From Neocallimastix lanati (nom. inval.) (Eukaryota; Neocallimastigomycota; Neocallimastigomycetes; Neocallimastigales; Neocallimastigaceae), in NCBI GenBank assembly GCA_016946835.1, contig JACVTC010000001.1, forward strand, positions 2,015,001 to 2,037,500: a DNA stretch of 22,500 nt. The letters are read 5' to 3'. Position 1 is the first letter of the stretch. Every line of letters starts with the position of its first letter. A program made the position numbers and the translations under genes. The notes under the pieces are model-generated. The model did not search any database and had not been told where the DNA came from. It saw only the letters and a list, made by a program, of their open reading frames with translations. This document shows positions 9,477 through 20,170 of this stretch, piece after piece.

Positions 9477-11400
9477 TTTTAATTATTTTTTATTATTTTT
9501 AAAAAAAAATAGTTATCTTTAAATTAAATATATATAGTATTTTTTATTATTTATTTCTGTAAGAAAAAAAACTTGCTTGATTATTTATTAAGCTAGTGTT
9601 TGTTTTTCTTTTCTTTTTCTTTGATTTTATTAATAAATTATTATTTTATCTTTTTAAGTTTATATTACTAAATTATAATTAGTATTAAACTATTATTATT
9701 AAAAATTAATTAATTATTTGTTAAAACTTAAATATTATTTTTTATTTAAATAAATATTATTTATATTATTTATTTCTTTTATTATTTCTTTTATTTATTT
9801 TTGTTATTATTATTATTATTATTTAAAAGTTGTAGTAGACTATAAATAAAATATTTACTTTTAAACTTTTTAAAAAATAAAATTTTAAATTATTTATTAG
9901 ATAAATATGAAATACTAAAAATTTTAAATTATTTCTTTTATTTAGTTTAACTACGACTTCTTAAACATTTCACTATTAATTATATATTATTTATTTTGTA
10001 ATTTTTATTTATTGCTTTTTTCTACTATATTTATGTATAAAAAAAAACTATATAAATAAAAATTTTTTATAATAAATGATATATACTTAATAATAAAAAA
10101 GTTTAATTTTTTTTTAATTTCTTTTTTTTTTTTTTTTTTTGAATTATTAAAAGCTTTTTTTGTTTTAAAGTATTTTACTACTTTATTATTTATTATTTAG
10201 TCTTATTTTATTTATTTATTCTTTAAATAAGAAAAGAAAAAAAAAAAAAAAAAAACATCGATACTTTTTCTTTATATATATTAAAAATATTTTTCATAAA
10301 ATTTAATTTTTTATAATTTTATAAATTTAATATTTAATATTATTTTTTATTTAATATAATATATTATATTTAAAATTTTAATATTCGTTATAATATTTTA
10401 TATAATATTTTTTATTATTTAGTATAATTTTTATAATTTATAATTTATATTTATATTTTATATATTTTATATATTTCCATATTTCATATTTATTATTTCA
10501 TATTTTATTATTTTATATTTTATTATTAATTAATATTTATTATTTATTTTTCATTAAATAATTTAAATAATCAATCATAAACAAAAATTTTGTTCAATTT
10601 CAAATTCTATTGTTAATATATGTTTTCAATTTAAATTAATATATATTTTATATTTTCCTAAATATTATAATATATTTTAGAAACACTTCAAATAAATAAT
10701 AAAAAAAATTATAAAATATAAAAAAATATAAAAAATATAATGATTAATAATATTTATTTTTGATGAACCATAACTTCAATTATATATTAATATAAATATA
10801 TATATAATAAATTACAAATTCTTATATATTTAAATTTTTTTGAATTTTTGATTTTTTAAAAAAAAAAAGGGTATTTTAATAACAATATATTTTGAATTGT
10901 TTTAATCTTTATTATGTTACACGACAAATATTAAAATAACCTTATATGTCATAAAAGAAAAACATTTTTTCTATTCTATTATATTAATTATATATATTTA
11001 TTTAATATTATTAAAGTATATTTTATATATTTATGTATTTATTTTATATATATATTTAAATACATTCTTTATGTTAAGTTAAATATCATTTTATTTAAAA
11101 AAGTTTATTAAATTGAAATGTTAAAAATTTATTCAATAATCCATTACAAAAACATATTCCAATATATTATATATATATAATTAACATTAATTCATGTTAA
11201 CTAGATGATATATTATTTAATATATTTTTATTAAAAAAGTTTTAAATATTATAATAAAAGTTTAATTATTAATAAAACTATATATTATTATATATAAAAT
11301 TTAATATTTATGTATTCTATATTTTTTTCATCAACTATAAATTAAGAAAATAGGATACTTCAATTACATTAGAATTAGAAAATATATTGTAATATATTGT

Positions 11401-11455
11401 AATATATAAATATGTAGTAGTTTCTCGAAATACTACTTTTTTAATATATAAATAT
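11401..11455. repeat. Small hairpin between 13-bp direct repeats
   Basis: 11414-11436 folds into a 9-bp stem with one bulged G and a CTCG loop, followed by six T. The same 13-mer AATATATAAATAT flanks it at 11401-11413 and 11443-11455. In sequence this AT-rich the direct repeat may be chance. The hairpin plus T run resembles a terminator in form only. Confidence 0.4.
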
Positions 11456-11812
11456 ATTAAATGTCAAAAGGTAATATATATTAAAATTTCACTTTGATAT
11501 AAATAAATCAATAGATTAATAAATCAATAAATAATTGTTATATATATAAATAAATGAATAGATAAATAAATAAATAAATCAATTTGAAGTCTATTTAAAT
11601 AATGTTGCACAAGAAAAAGTATAATAAATATAGTTAATATAAATAATATATAAAACATTTTTAACAATTTCATCTTTTTCATGTTTTTATTAAACATTAA
11701 TATATATATTGCATTATCAATTAATTTAAATAAAATCTCCTTAAAAATTAAATTCCTAAAATATTTTAACTCTTTTTCTATTTTTTCATTTTAATATTTA
11801 ATATATTCAAAA

Positions 11813-11813
<1 letters not shown>

Positions 11814-11879
<66 letters not shown>
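11814..11879. repeat. (AAT)n-(ATT)n perfect palindrome
   Basis: About 35 nt of AAT repeats run straight into about 31 nt of ATT repeats, with the centre at 11848/11849. The two arms form an uninterrupted inverted repeat of roughly 30 bp per arm with no loop. Confidence 0.85.
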
Positions 11880-11883
<4 letters not shown>

Positions 11884-12891
11884 TATTAGTTATTAATATT
11901 ATTAATTACTAATATTTATTTAAATATATATATACATATTTATTTTTTCTTTTATCTTCTAAAGAGCATAAATTACACTTCCTTTAAAATATATATATAT
12001 ATTATATATAAAATTTATTATATATTATTTATAAGAAAAGTTAATCATATATTTTATAATTATTTAGTAAGACTAAAATAAGCCTATATAATTTATGATA
12101 ATAAAAAAAAAAAATAAAACAAAATACTAAAATTTAAATTTTTAAACTGATAATATTAAATTCAAGTCCTTTTCTTAGAGTAACAATTAAATGTTATTGG
12201 TACTCTGATCTGTTACAAATTTTTTACCACTTAAAAATTATTTTGAGTTTTAAATAATAATTAATAATATAAAATAATAATTACTTTGTAAATAATAAAA
12301 TAAACAATATTATTATATTAAGAATCATATATCAGTTGGATACTGCTTGTATAACCATCAATTTAAATATAATAGTAAAGCTTTTTAGCTTTTTATAACT
12401 TTATATACATATGATATAAAGATTTTTCTTTTTTTTCCTTTATTTTATTTATTTAATTATATATTTACTTTTTATTTATGTATTTTTTAGTTTGCTTTAT
12501 TTATATTTTATTTTATTTTGTCTAATTGTTTTGATATATAGTTTTTTTTTTTTTTTTTTTTTTTTGTCTATATTTTTAGTTAATTATTTTATGTTAATCA
12601 GTAATAATAATTATAATTTATTGTGATTGATTTTCGATATAAATTTTATTTATTATATTTTATTTTATCAATTAATAAAAGGTAATTATAATAATTTATT
12701 AATACATTTTTCAATTTCTTTTATAATACTAAAATATTTGGCTTAATCTCATTAGTATTGATTTTTATATGGATTATTTTAAAGTCTTATTACATTAATA
12801 ATTTTATAATAATTTATTAATAATTTTATTTAAATATTAGTATCTTAATTTATTCTAAGCTTTACTCTTTCACTTCCCTTCAAATTTATAT

Positions 12892-13556
12892 TTATTTGTC
12901 AAATATTAATTTTGTAAATTTTGCCATTTTTGGCCCGTTTAAGTTTTTAGTTAAAAATGTTGGCTAATATTTCTTCAGTATTTATATATCCGAGTTTTAT
13001 TTTTATCATTTTTTTTAAGTACCAAATAAAAAGTGTTTCATATTTATATTAAAATAACCATTTTCAATTGTTTTTAAACTTGATTTATTATCGATTAATA
13101 TAATAATTTTTTTTTTTTTTTTTTTTTATGCTGAATAATTTAATAATTATATTATTTAACCATAAAATATTTCTAATTAGATCAGTATGCTAATAAATTC
13201 AGCTTTATCAGTTGATAGGGCTACAGATTTTTGTTTTTTTTGAATCCCAATAAATTAGTTTATTGCCTAAACATATTAAGTCTCCTGATGTTGACTTGTG
13301 ATCTTGTTGGTCACTCTCAAAATCAACATCAGAATAAGCAACAAAATCAACAATGTTGTCGTATGTAATTTTGACTTCAATGGTGTAATTTAAAAGTATT
13401 TAAAAATATTAATAATTTTATTCCAGTCAGAGATTGTGAGCGATTCACAAAATCTAGCTGCTTGTTGACAGCAAAAACAAAGTAATATTAGAACGAGTAC
13501 ATTTGGATAGAGGAATTAATAAACCTATAGCTGATTTATAAATAGTTTTATCAAAT

Positions 13557-13599
<43 letters not shown>

Positions 13600-13895
13600 A
13601 TTTATAATTTTCTTCTGTTCATGGAATTTTACATTTTGATATTCTATTTTAACAAAATATTTTCACTGTGGGCTTTTCGTGAAATAGTGAATTTATAATT
13701 GCTTTGTTCAATTTTTATTCCAAGAATATAATGAATTTTTTTTCACTCTTTAATATAGAATTGTTTGTTTCCAATTAATACAATTTTCTCTATTAAGTTC
13801 ATCATTATAATTAGATGCAATATTAATTACAGAAATCGATCATGTGATCAGGTAACAATGAATTTAATAAGCAGTATTAAATTAGCTGAATCTTG
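12892..13895 (-). pseudogene. Ty1/copia relic: reverse transcriptase C-part and RNase H
   Basis: Minus-strand translation in shifting frames gives copia landmarks in order. At about 13.88-13.82 kb is a broken remnant near the YVDD motif. Next come NYNDELNRE (about 13.8 kb) and HYILGIKIEQSNYKFTIS (about 13.7 kb). YKSAIGLLIPLSKCTRSNI and RFCESLTISDWNKI follow at 13.54-13.42 kb. YSDVDF and STSG then SKKQKSVALSTDKAEF (frameshifted inside an A run) lie at 13.36-13.20 kb. DNKSSLKTIENG, GYINTEEILANIF and TKNLNGPKMAKF lead to a stop at 12892. Poly-T tracts at 13560-13598 and 13107-13127 interrupt it. The element would have reverse-transcribed its RNA inside capsid-like particles; it is dead here. Confidence 0.85.
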
Positions 13896-13924
13896 AATAA
13901 TATGTAAAATTAATAAAAAAAGTT

Positions 13925-14300
13925 ACAAGCCCCAACTCGAAATAAAGTATAATAGGAAATTAAAATTTAAAACATCTGTGAATAAACATAACAATTTCAA
14001 AATTAAAACATTAAATAAACTCTACTCCAAAATAAATAAAATAAATGAAATTAATTGTATCAAAAATTTTTTTCTAATACAATTTGGCACAATACACTGG
14101 GATATTATTACAACCAAAATTTAGAAAAATATTTAATGTTATATAAAACCAATTCAAATGAGTGTAAAGATAAATTTCAAAATTAAATAGAAAATCACAT
14201 ATGGTACTACGTCTAAAGCTACTTGCATAAACAAAATTATTTACTCAAATATAATGGGACCAATTGGTTGAACACTATCAGTCTCCATCTTGGTAAAGAC
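13925..14300 (+). pseudogene. Ty1/copia relic: pre-integrase and integrase start, inverted
   Basis: The plus strand reads IWHNTLGYYYNQNLEKYL at about 14.08-14.14 kb, the GAG-pre-integrase zinc-binding region (HxxLGH-like, with Tyr in place of the second His). It then reads NSNECKDKF, a stop, and GTTSKATCINKIIYSNIMGPI at 14.20-14.27 kb, the start of the integrase core, where the catalytic Asp of HSD is Asn (YSN). Stops and shifts show it is dead. In an intact copia this part lies between protease and reverse transcriptase. Here the flanking parts of the relic are on the minus strand, so this segment is inverted, or belongs to a second nested relic. Confidence 0.75.
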
Positions 14301-14510
14301 TTATTAATGTATCTGATGATCTAAACATTATTTAATTTGATATTTTGATTATTGATTTGACCTTCTTATGTGCCATATCCTTAAAATTCACATATTGTAT
14401 TATTGGCACATTTTAACATTATTTTCTTATTTGTAAAATTTTTAAATATATTTTTATTATTGGTAATATGTACCGCTTCTCCAGTATCGTAAATCTAGTA
14501 TATGTAATTA
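14300..14510 (-). pseudogene. Ty1/copia relic: aspartic protease
   Basis: Minus-strand reading gives YDTGEAVHITNNKNIF at about 14.49-14.44 kb. It continues with MLKCANNTICEF, a stop, GYGT, a stop, and INNQNIKLNNV at about 14.33 kb. This is the copia protease: active-site D[ST]G followed by HxTNNK. The residue after DTG is Glu instead of the usual Ala. A TAG replaces what is probably the Trp codon two residues before YDTG. Further upstream (14.51-14.66 kb) the sequence is too decayed to assign. It is the 5'-most readable piece of this minus-strand relic. Confidence 0.75.
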
Positions 14511-14699
14511 TTATTCATATAATTTCTATTATCATGTTGATGTATTGATATATATGTTTTATTATAGCATATAATAGAACATGTGATATAATAAAAATAT
14601 GTAAAATAAGCATTTAATTTAGTAAGTAAAATTCAGGAGAATTATTAAATTAAAAAATTCAATAATAATAGGTAATATGATTCACAATGAGTTTATTAT

Positions 14700-14935
14700 T
14701 CATTACTTTATTACTTTATTATTTTATTATTTTATTATTTTATTATTTTATTTATTTTATAAATTATTAATTATTAATTATTATTTATTATTTATTATTT
14801 ATTATTTATTATTTATTATTTATTATTTATTATTTATTATTTATTATTTATTATTTATTATTTATTATTCCATTATTTATTATTTATTATTTATTATTTA
14901 TTATATATTATTTATTATTTATTTATTTATTATAG
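14700..14935. repeat. (TTATTAT)n heptamer microsatellite
   Basis: A tandem array of mostly 7-nt TTATTAT units, with some ATTTT variants at its left end. It stays open in one plus-strand frame only because the repeat lacks stops there; that reading is not a gene. Confidence 0.85.
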
Positions 14936-14952
14936 CCACTTTATATTCATAA

Positions 14953-15002
14953 ACCTTCTTTATACTAATCTAAATTTTCATTTGGATTAGTATAAAGAGG
15001 GT
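14953..15002. repeat. 18-bp inverted repeat hairpin
   Basis: ACCTTCTTTATACTAATC (14953-14970) pairs with GATTAGTATAAAGAGGGT (14985-15002), 17 of 18 positions, around a 14-nt loop. It stands alone in the spacer, with no ORF. It could be the remains of a small inverted-repeat element or a structured transcript. Confidence 0.75.
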
Positions 15003-15484
15003 TAATAATTCATAAGTCTATAAAACATAAAAATAAAAGTCATATATTGAAAAAATAAAAGTAGGAGTATTAATACTTTATACTTATGATCAGTCCAATG
15101 ATTGGTTGTTTTAATTAAATTCTATATGTCTGACGTATTTAAGATAAATAATTTTTTTTTTTTTGGTGTATGACAAAAATTTAAAAAAAAAAAAACTGAT
15201 TATTTAAATGATAAAAAATTGGTTACAATCTTAAACAAAAACAAAAAACAAAAATATTAAAATAATTTTTTTAGATTTTATTTATTATTTTTCTTTTTTT
15301 TTTTTTTTTTTTTTTTTTATTTTCCATTTCATTTTTATTTTATATATAATTAAGGTTTTTATTAAAATTTTGAGAATATTAATTTCCTTTTTGTGCAACA
15401 CTCGTAGATTAATATAATAAATAAGTAGTTAATTATTTTAATTTAATTGAATAAGAAGTAATAAACTAATAAAACTAATTTAAA
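15003..15484. other. AT-rich spacer, no gene
   Basis: Nothing coding was found. It contains a 25-nt poly-T (15294-15318), a 12-bp palindrome AGTATTAATACT (15066-15077), and TTGTGCAACACT at about 15394-15405, whose complement resembles TGTTGCACAA at about 11607. Confidence 0.5.
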
Positions 15485-15741
15485 TTATTATGTTTATAAT
15501 TATTGTTATGTTTATAATTATTTGTTTATAATTATTATTATGATTATAATTATTGTTATGTTTATAATTATTATTATGTTTATAATTATTATTATGTTTA
15601 TAATTATTGTTATGGTTATAATTATGGTTATGGTTATAATTATGGTTATGGTTATAATTATGGTTATGGTTATAATTATGGTTATGGTTATAATTATTGT
15701 TATGGTTATAATTATGGTTATGGTTATAATTATTGTAATGG
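15485..15741. repeat. 18-bp minisatellite
   Basis: About 14 tandem units of 18 bp. The right half is dominated by TTATGGTTATAATTATGG and the left half by TTTATAATTATTATTATG variants. Because 18 is a multiple of 3, frames stay open on both strands and translate to Asn/Tyr/His or Met/Val/Ile runs. No start context, domain or non-repeat flank supports a gene. A 26-nt poly-A follows at 15746-15771. Confidence 0.85.
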
Positions 15742-15745
15742 ATGT

Positions 15746-15771
<26 letters not shown>

Positions 15772-15777
<6 letters not shown>

Positions 15778-17788
15778 ATTTATGTTTTTCCTTTTTAATT
15801 TTTTTTTTGCTTAGAGAATAAAATAAAATAATAATATTAATAATTATAATGATAATTAAAATAAAAATTATAATAAAACAAAAAAGATAAGTAATTTTTA
15901 CATATTTATATTATAGAAATTAAATTATATTGGCTTAATTATAAGCAATTGGTAATATTTTAATAATTATATTTATTATTAATATTATTTTTTATTTTTT
16001 TTTTTTTTTTAAAAAAAAGAGTTATTATTAATAATATAATTATTAAAAATACAATCAAAACGGTTAATCTTAAATTAAATTTTATCTTTCTCTTCTTTTT
16101 TAAAACAAAAAACTTTTTTATTAATAATAACAGGAATAATATTATTAATTAGTAATAATAATTGTTAGAATATGTGAAATATATGAAAAATAAGCTTCAA
16201 ATGTGTTGAAACATATTGTAATATAAGTAATGTATAAGCCACAATATATTAATAAAAGTATTTAATTCAGAATAATTTAAATGCTAGTAACTCCTCATCA
16301 TAAAATATATTAATAAAATTGATATAATTATATATCATAAATTCATAACTCTTAATAATACTACCAATAATAAAAATTTTATACGGTTTTTATCAATTAG
16401 TAATGTTTAGTATTAAATCTTTCTTTTTGCTTTTAGTATTATTGTTTATATTTATATATTTGTTATTATTATTATTACTGATATAATACTAATTATTATT
16501 TGCAGACTTTATATCAGATTTTAAATTTTAATTAATATCTATTATAGTATAAATTATAAATATTATTTATATCTTGACTATATTTACATATTATTATTTA
16601 TTAAATTATACATATATACGTGTTAATATTTATATTTTAATAGTTTATCTTAAATAAGTATCTATATATATTTATATTTATGTTTTTATTTTAATTATCT
16701 TTAATTTCATGTTATAATTTATTTATTTAATCACTTATTAATTTATTTAATAGCATACATCTAATTATTATTAATAGAGGAATGATAAAAATAAAAATTA
16801 CTGTATAGTTTTATTTATTATAGTTATTATGCTAATATAGAAAAATTGAATATAACCATTTTTTATATAAATACATTTATATATATGTATGTATATTAGA
16901 ATTTATAAATTTATTATTATAATTTTTGTTATTAAATATATTTAGAAGTAATAAAATGGTAATTATGATGATGCTATTTTTAACTATGTGATTATAATTA
17001 TAATAATAGTAATGATACTAAACAAAAATTATAAAGTACAATATAATAATATTAAGTATATATATGAAAAGTATTACAAATTTTATAATAATTATTTATA
17101 ATTATTTTTTTTATTGTAATAAAAATAGATATTAAATCAATAAAATAAATAAATATTATTATTAATACTTTGAATAAAAAAAATATTAGGATGAAAGTGA
17201 TATAATAAATGATAATAAGAAAAAGATTTATTAATAAAAACACTATAAAATAATTATGACAGTTCCATAATTTTAATTTATAACATGGTAAACAATAATA
17301 AATATTAATAAAGTAAAAATAACAAATAAATATTAAAAAAAAAGAAAGATAAAAAAATTTAATTAATATTTATAAATGATTTTTTCGGGTTGATAGTATT
17401 CATAACACAAATAAAGTTATTTAAAATTCTAATTAATGAAAAGTTGTATCTTACATACATTAATGTAGAGAAAAAAAATAAGTTTATCCAAATGAGTACT
17501 CCATTAAATATTTTTATTATTAATAAAAATATATATATATAATATATATATATATAATAAGGAGTTTGAATTAATATTAATTAGAATCAATGAATAAGTA
17601 AAAATAAAGTTGCGATAATAGGAACAATTATTAAATTAACTACAACAGAAAAGTAAATGTTTATTTACAATTAAATTAAAATAATATTTATTTATTTATT
17701 TAATTTATTTATTTAATTTATTTATTAATTATTTACTTACTTTATTATTATTTATTTAATTATTTTATTCATATTTTATTTTAATTTT

Positions 17789-17827
<39 letters not shown>

Positions 17828-18167
17828 ATATTACTTTTAACTTTTCATGAGAATAGATAGGTCAGATTTTCCGTATTTTTTTTTTTTTTTTTTTTAAAAA
17901 ATTTTTTTTTTAATTAAATTAAAAATGTGTTTAATTATTAATTAAAAATTTTTACCTATACCGATATTAATTATTAATATATAAATATATATATATAAAA
18001 AGGAAAAACAAAATAAAAATAAATTAAATTAAATCAACAATTAAATTATATTTTATTTTACCATGATTATTTTATTTTTTAAAACTTTTTTTTTTCTTTT
18101 TCTTTTTTTTTTTTTTTTTTGTTGAAAAAAAAATATTAATAGATTTCAAAAAATTATTATAATAAAT
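15772..18167. other. AT-rich spacer upstream of the two-exon gene
   Basis: No coding sequence or RNA gene was recognised. It includes a T16-A8 block at 15995-16018, mixed TATATA tracts, (TTTA)n and TTTAATT repeats at about 17685-17745, and poly-T runs at 17791-17826, 17876-17895 and 18103-18120. The three T runs close to the gene at 18168 may sit in its promoter or 5' UTR. Confidence 0.55.
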
Positions 18168-18996
18168 ATGTCACTTTTAGGCATTCCAAAATTAAAAAGA
18201 CGTCTTTCTATTAATACTTTAACAGAAACTTTAGATGATCAAGAACTTCAATGTAGAAGTTTAACTAGAAGATTAAATAAAGTGGAAGAACAGTTAAAGG
18301 ATGTTCATGCAAAAGTTATTTCTAAAGGAAAACAATATGATGATTTAGAAATTTTAATTCAGGAAGCAGGTCAAATTATTGAGGAAACAAGAAAAAAAAT
18401 TGAAGAAAATTATCAAATGGTTATAAGAGCTAAAGCAGACGAAGATAAATTAAACGCTAATGGCGGAAGAGGTATTTAAGTTTTATCATATATATTTATA
18501 AATATAAATACTTTATATTACTTTAATATATATTTGTTTTTTATTTATACATATATATATATTTATATGTATATAAAAATTTCAAAATGAGATTTAAATT
18601 TCTGAATTTCTTAAAAATAAATAAATATATTTATTACACCATCTTATTAATAAATATATTAATGCAAAATGGTTTATTCAATATTCATAATATTAATTGT
18701 CATTATCATAACAAATTAATATATATATATTTATTATATATTATTATTAATATTATATATATAAATTGTAAATAGATGTAGTATCCCTCGAAAATAAAAA
18801 ATTATGTGATAAAATTGATAACTCAATGGAAGAATTAAGAAAATTTAGAATAGAATTTCATGATAATTTAAAACAAATTAAAACAAGATTAGCAAAATAT
18901 GAATATTATAATGAACAAAGAAGTAGTACTAACTCTGAAATGTCAAAAGAAGATTTTCAAAATGAAAATTATGAAACTGCAAAAGTTGATATCTAG
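18168..18996 (+). CDS. Small two-exon coiled-coil protein
   Basis: Join 18168-18471 and 18776-18996: 525 nt, 174 aa plus TAG. The intron (304 nt, GT at 18472, AG at 18774-18775) splits codon 102 after its first base (G|AT, Asp), and the frame then runs open to 18996. Without splicing the reading ends two codons later at 18479. The start ATG has an A-rich context (ATAAATATG). Residues 22-90 and about 103-150 are charged coiled coil; the tail is Ser/Asn/Glu-rich. I do not recognise a named family. However, residues 60-75 (LEILIQEAGQIIEETR) closely resemble residues 602-617 of the 659-aa protein (MEILANEAGQEICELR). Both also begin with a short basic stretch followed by R-x-LS. It is probably a short relative carrying one half-repeat. 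Lys is mostly AAA, unlike the larger gene, suggesting lower expression. Confidence 0.8.
18472..18775 (+). other. Spliceosomal intron
   Basis: The donor is GTATTT and the acceptor AATAG. ATTAAT (about 18747-18752) is a possible branch site near the 3' end. The intron is more AT-rich than both exons. A 62-codon open stretch inside it (18587-18775) is low-complexity Ile/Asn/Tyr and not a gene. Confidence 0.8.
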
Positions 18997-19017
18997 TTTT
19001 TTTTTCTTTTCTTTCTT

Positions 19018-19050
<33 letters not shown>

Positions 19051-19229
19051 ACAGTTAAACAAATAAATACTAAAAAAAAAAATAAAATAAAAAAAAAAAA
19101 AAAAAAAAAAAAGATATGTACCATACATTTCAAAATATAAAATATAAAAATATATATATTATTATTAAAAAAAAATTTACTAATTTTTTTTTTTTTTTCC
19201 TCACTAAATAATATAAAATAATATTAAAT
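18997..19229 (+). other. 3' flank of the two-exon gene
   Basis: Directly after the stop come a C/T-rich tract and a 29-nt poly-T (19021-19049). AATAAA at 19062-19067 is a possible poly(A) signal for the gene. A 24-nt poly-A follows at 19089-19112. Nothing coding was found. Confidence 0.5.
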
Positions 19230-19431
19230 TAGCAACACTTCATATAATATTTATAATTAATAAATATATATAATTTGTATATATGTCAAAATCTACATAT
19301 AAATTAATTAAAATAAATGTGATTATAGTATGAATAAAATTATTAAAAGCATATTTTAAATTTTATTAATATTTATTTATTTATTTTTTTTTGTTTTGTT
19401 TTTTGTTTTTAATTTTTAAAAATATTAACAG
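19230..19431. repeat. Direct repeat, left copy (possible decayed LTR)
   Basis: About 19254-19390 is similar to 22100-22235 in the same orientation. Shared blocks include ATTAATAAATA, TATATATGTCAAA, TACATATAAATT and AGTAT.AATAAA, then CATATTT.AAATTTTAT. The two copies bracket the second copia relic, so they may be its degenerate LTRs. The copy ends near AATATTAACA (19422-19431), a plausible CA terminus. The AT-rich sequence makes the exact edges uncertain. Confidence 0.5.
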
Positions 19432-19599
19432 AATTAAAGACTTTAATTTTAATTATATTTTCATATATATTATTATTTTCTAAATTTAATTTTTCATCCT
19501 TCCTTATTAATCAGATTTTTATGGTTGAATTCAATTTTATTTTCAATAAATTGCTGGTTTATAATTTCATAATTACTAAGGTTTGGTTTAGATGAATTT

Positions 19600-19694
19600 T
19601 TATAATTATTAAGGTTTGAAATTTTTTTAATTTATCTTAAATTTAAAAATTTTATTAATAAAACTTTTTTCCACATCTTTGTTCAAAAAATCTG

Positions 19695-19751
<57 letters not shown>

Positions 19752-20170
19752 GGTTTTTATACCTTTTATGTTTTTATCGTTATATCTATTAAAACTTCCA
19801 TTATTATCATGTAGAATTTTGGTATAGCTTTCATTTGATGGCGGTTTTATACTATCCTCAATATTTGAACTTTTGAATATTTCCTCTTGATTTTTAACTA
19901 ATTTTTGATCTGATTTCAATTTAATTTTAGAAAAGTGATTATTTTTGTAATTCTGGATTTCATTATTTTTGAAATTTTTATTCTTCATTAATTTTATTTT
20001 AATTAATTTTTTTTTAATTATTATCCAACATATTTTCATTACTGTATTCATCCATTAAAAATGTATTATCTTCAAGATTAATTTTATTTTGTTTGTTTTT
20101 ATTCATTTCAAATTCATTATGATAAATGAATTGACTAAATTGATGTTGTAAGGGCTGTTCTCCCCTCAAT
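19600..20170 (-). pseudogene. Ty1/copia relic: linker between integrase and reverse transcriptase
   Basis: Minus-strand reading is Asn/Lys/Glu-rich with stops and shifts: QFIYHNEFEMNKNKQNKINL near 20.14-20.08 kb, then PPSNESYTKILHDNNGSFN near 19.84-19.78 kb. Such low-complexity polar sequence is typical of the copia region between integrase and reverse transcriptase. A 52-nt poly-T (19696-19747) interrupts it. A 101-codon open stretch at 19746-20051 belongs here and is not an independent gene. No reverse transcriptase follows before the left direct repeat, so that part is deleted. Confidence 0.55.

Larger units (their letters stand above)
9477..12891. other. Long AT-rich spacer
   Basis: No gene was found on either strand. 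Content includes poly-T at 10122-10140 and 12542-12565, poly-A at 10237-10255, TATATA-rich tracts, AAAT/AATCA repeats at about 11500-11580, and the (AAT)n(ATT)n palindrome listed separately. The first 100 bases upstream of 9476 should hold the promoter and 5' UTR of the coiled-coil gene. The last 30 bases (12865-12881, minus strand GAAGGGAAGTGAAAGAG) look like a polypurine tract belonging to the copia relic. A decayed 3' LTR may lie to its left but could not be delimited. Confidence 0.6.

Noticed and set aside
12325-12365. tRNA-like stretch (TCAGTTGGATACTG followed by CTTGTATAACCATCAA)
   Set aside because: It resembles a D arm and anticodon arm, but there is no B box, T arm or acceptor stem and the stems do not pair properly.
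14080-14300. Plus-strand integrase piece as an independent nested copia element
   Set aside because: It contains only the part missing from the minus-strand relic and has no flanking LTR or other domains; local inversion is simpler, although not proven.
14677-14952. 91-codon plus-strand open frame rich in Ile/Tyr/Leu/Phe
   Set aside because: It is the TTATTAT microsatellite translated, not a membrane protein.
11602-15408. TGTTGCACAA near 11607 and its complement near 15395 as terminal inverted repeats of a large element
   Set aside because: Only about 10 bp match, with no extension and no duplication; chance in a long window is plausible.
15485-15741. CRISPR-like array
   Set aside because: The units are contiguous, without unique spacers, and the sequence is eukaryotic.
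15480-15821. Overlapping plus and minus open frames with Asn/Tyr/His or Met/Val/Ile repeats
   Set aside because: Both are readings of the 18-bp minisatellite and the neighbouring homopolymer.
18587-18775. 62-codon open frame after exon 1 of the small gene
   Set aside because: It lies within the intron, is low complexity, and ends at the acceptor site.
19746-20051. 101-codon minus-strand open frame as a separate small gene
   Set aside because: Its position and Asn/Lys/Ser-rich content continue the copia integrase linker, and it ends in a poly-T expansion.
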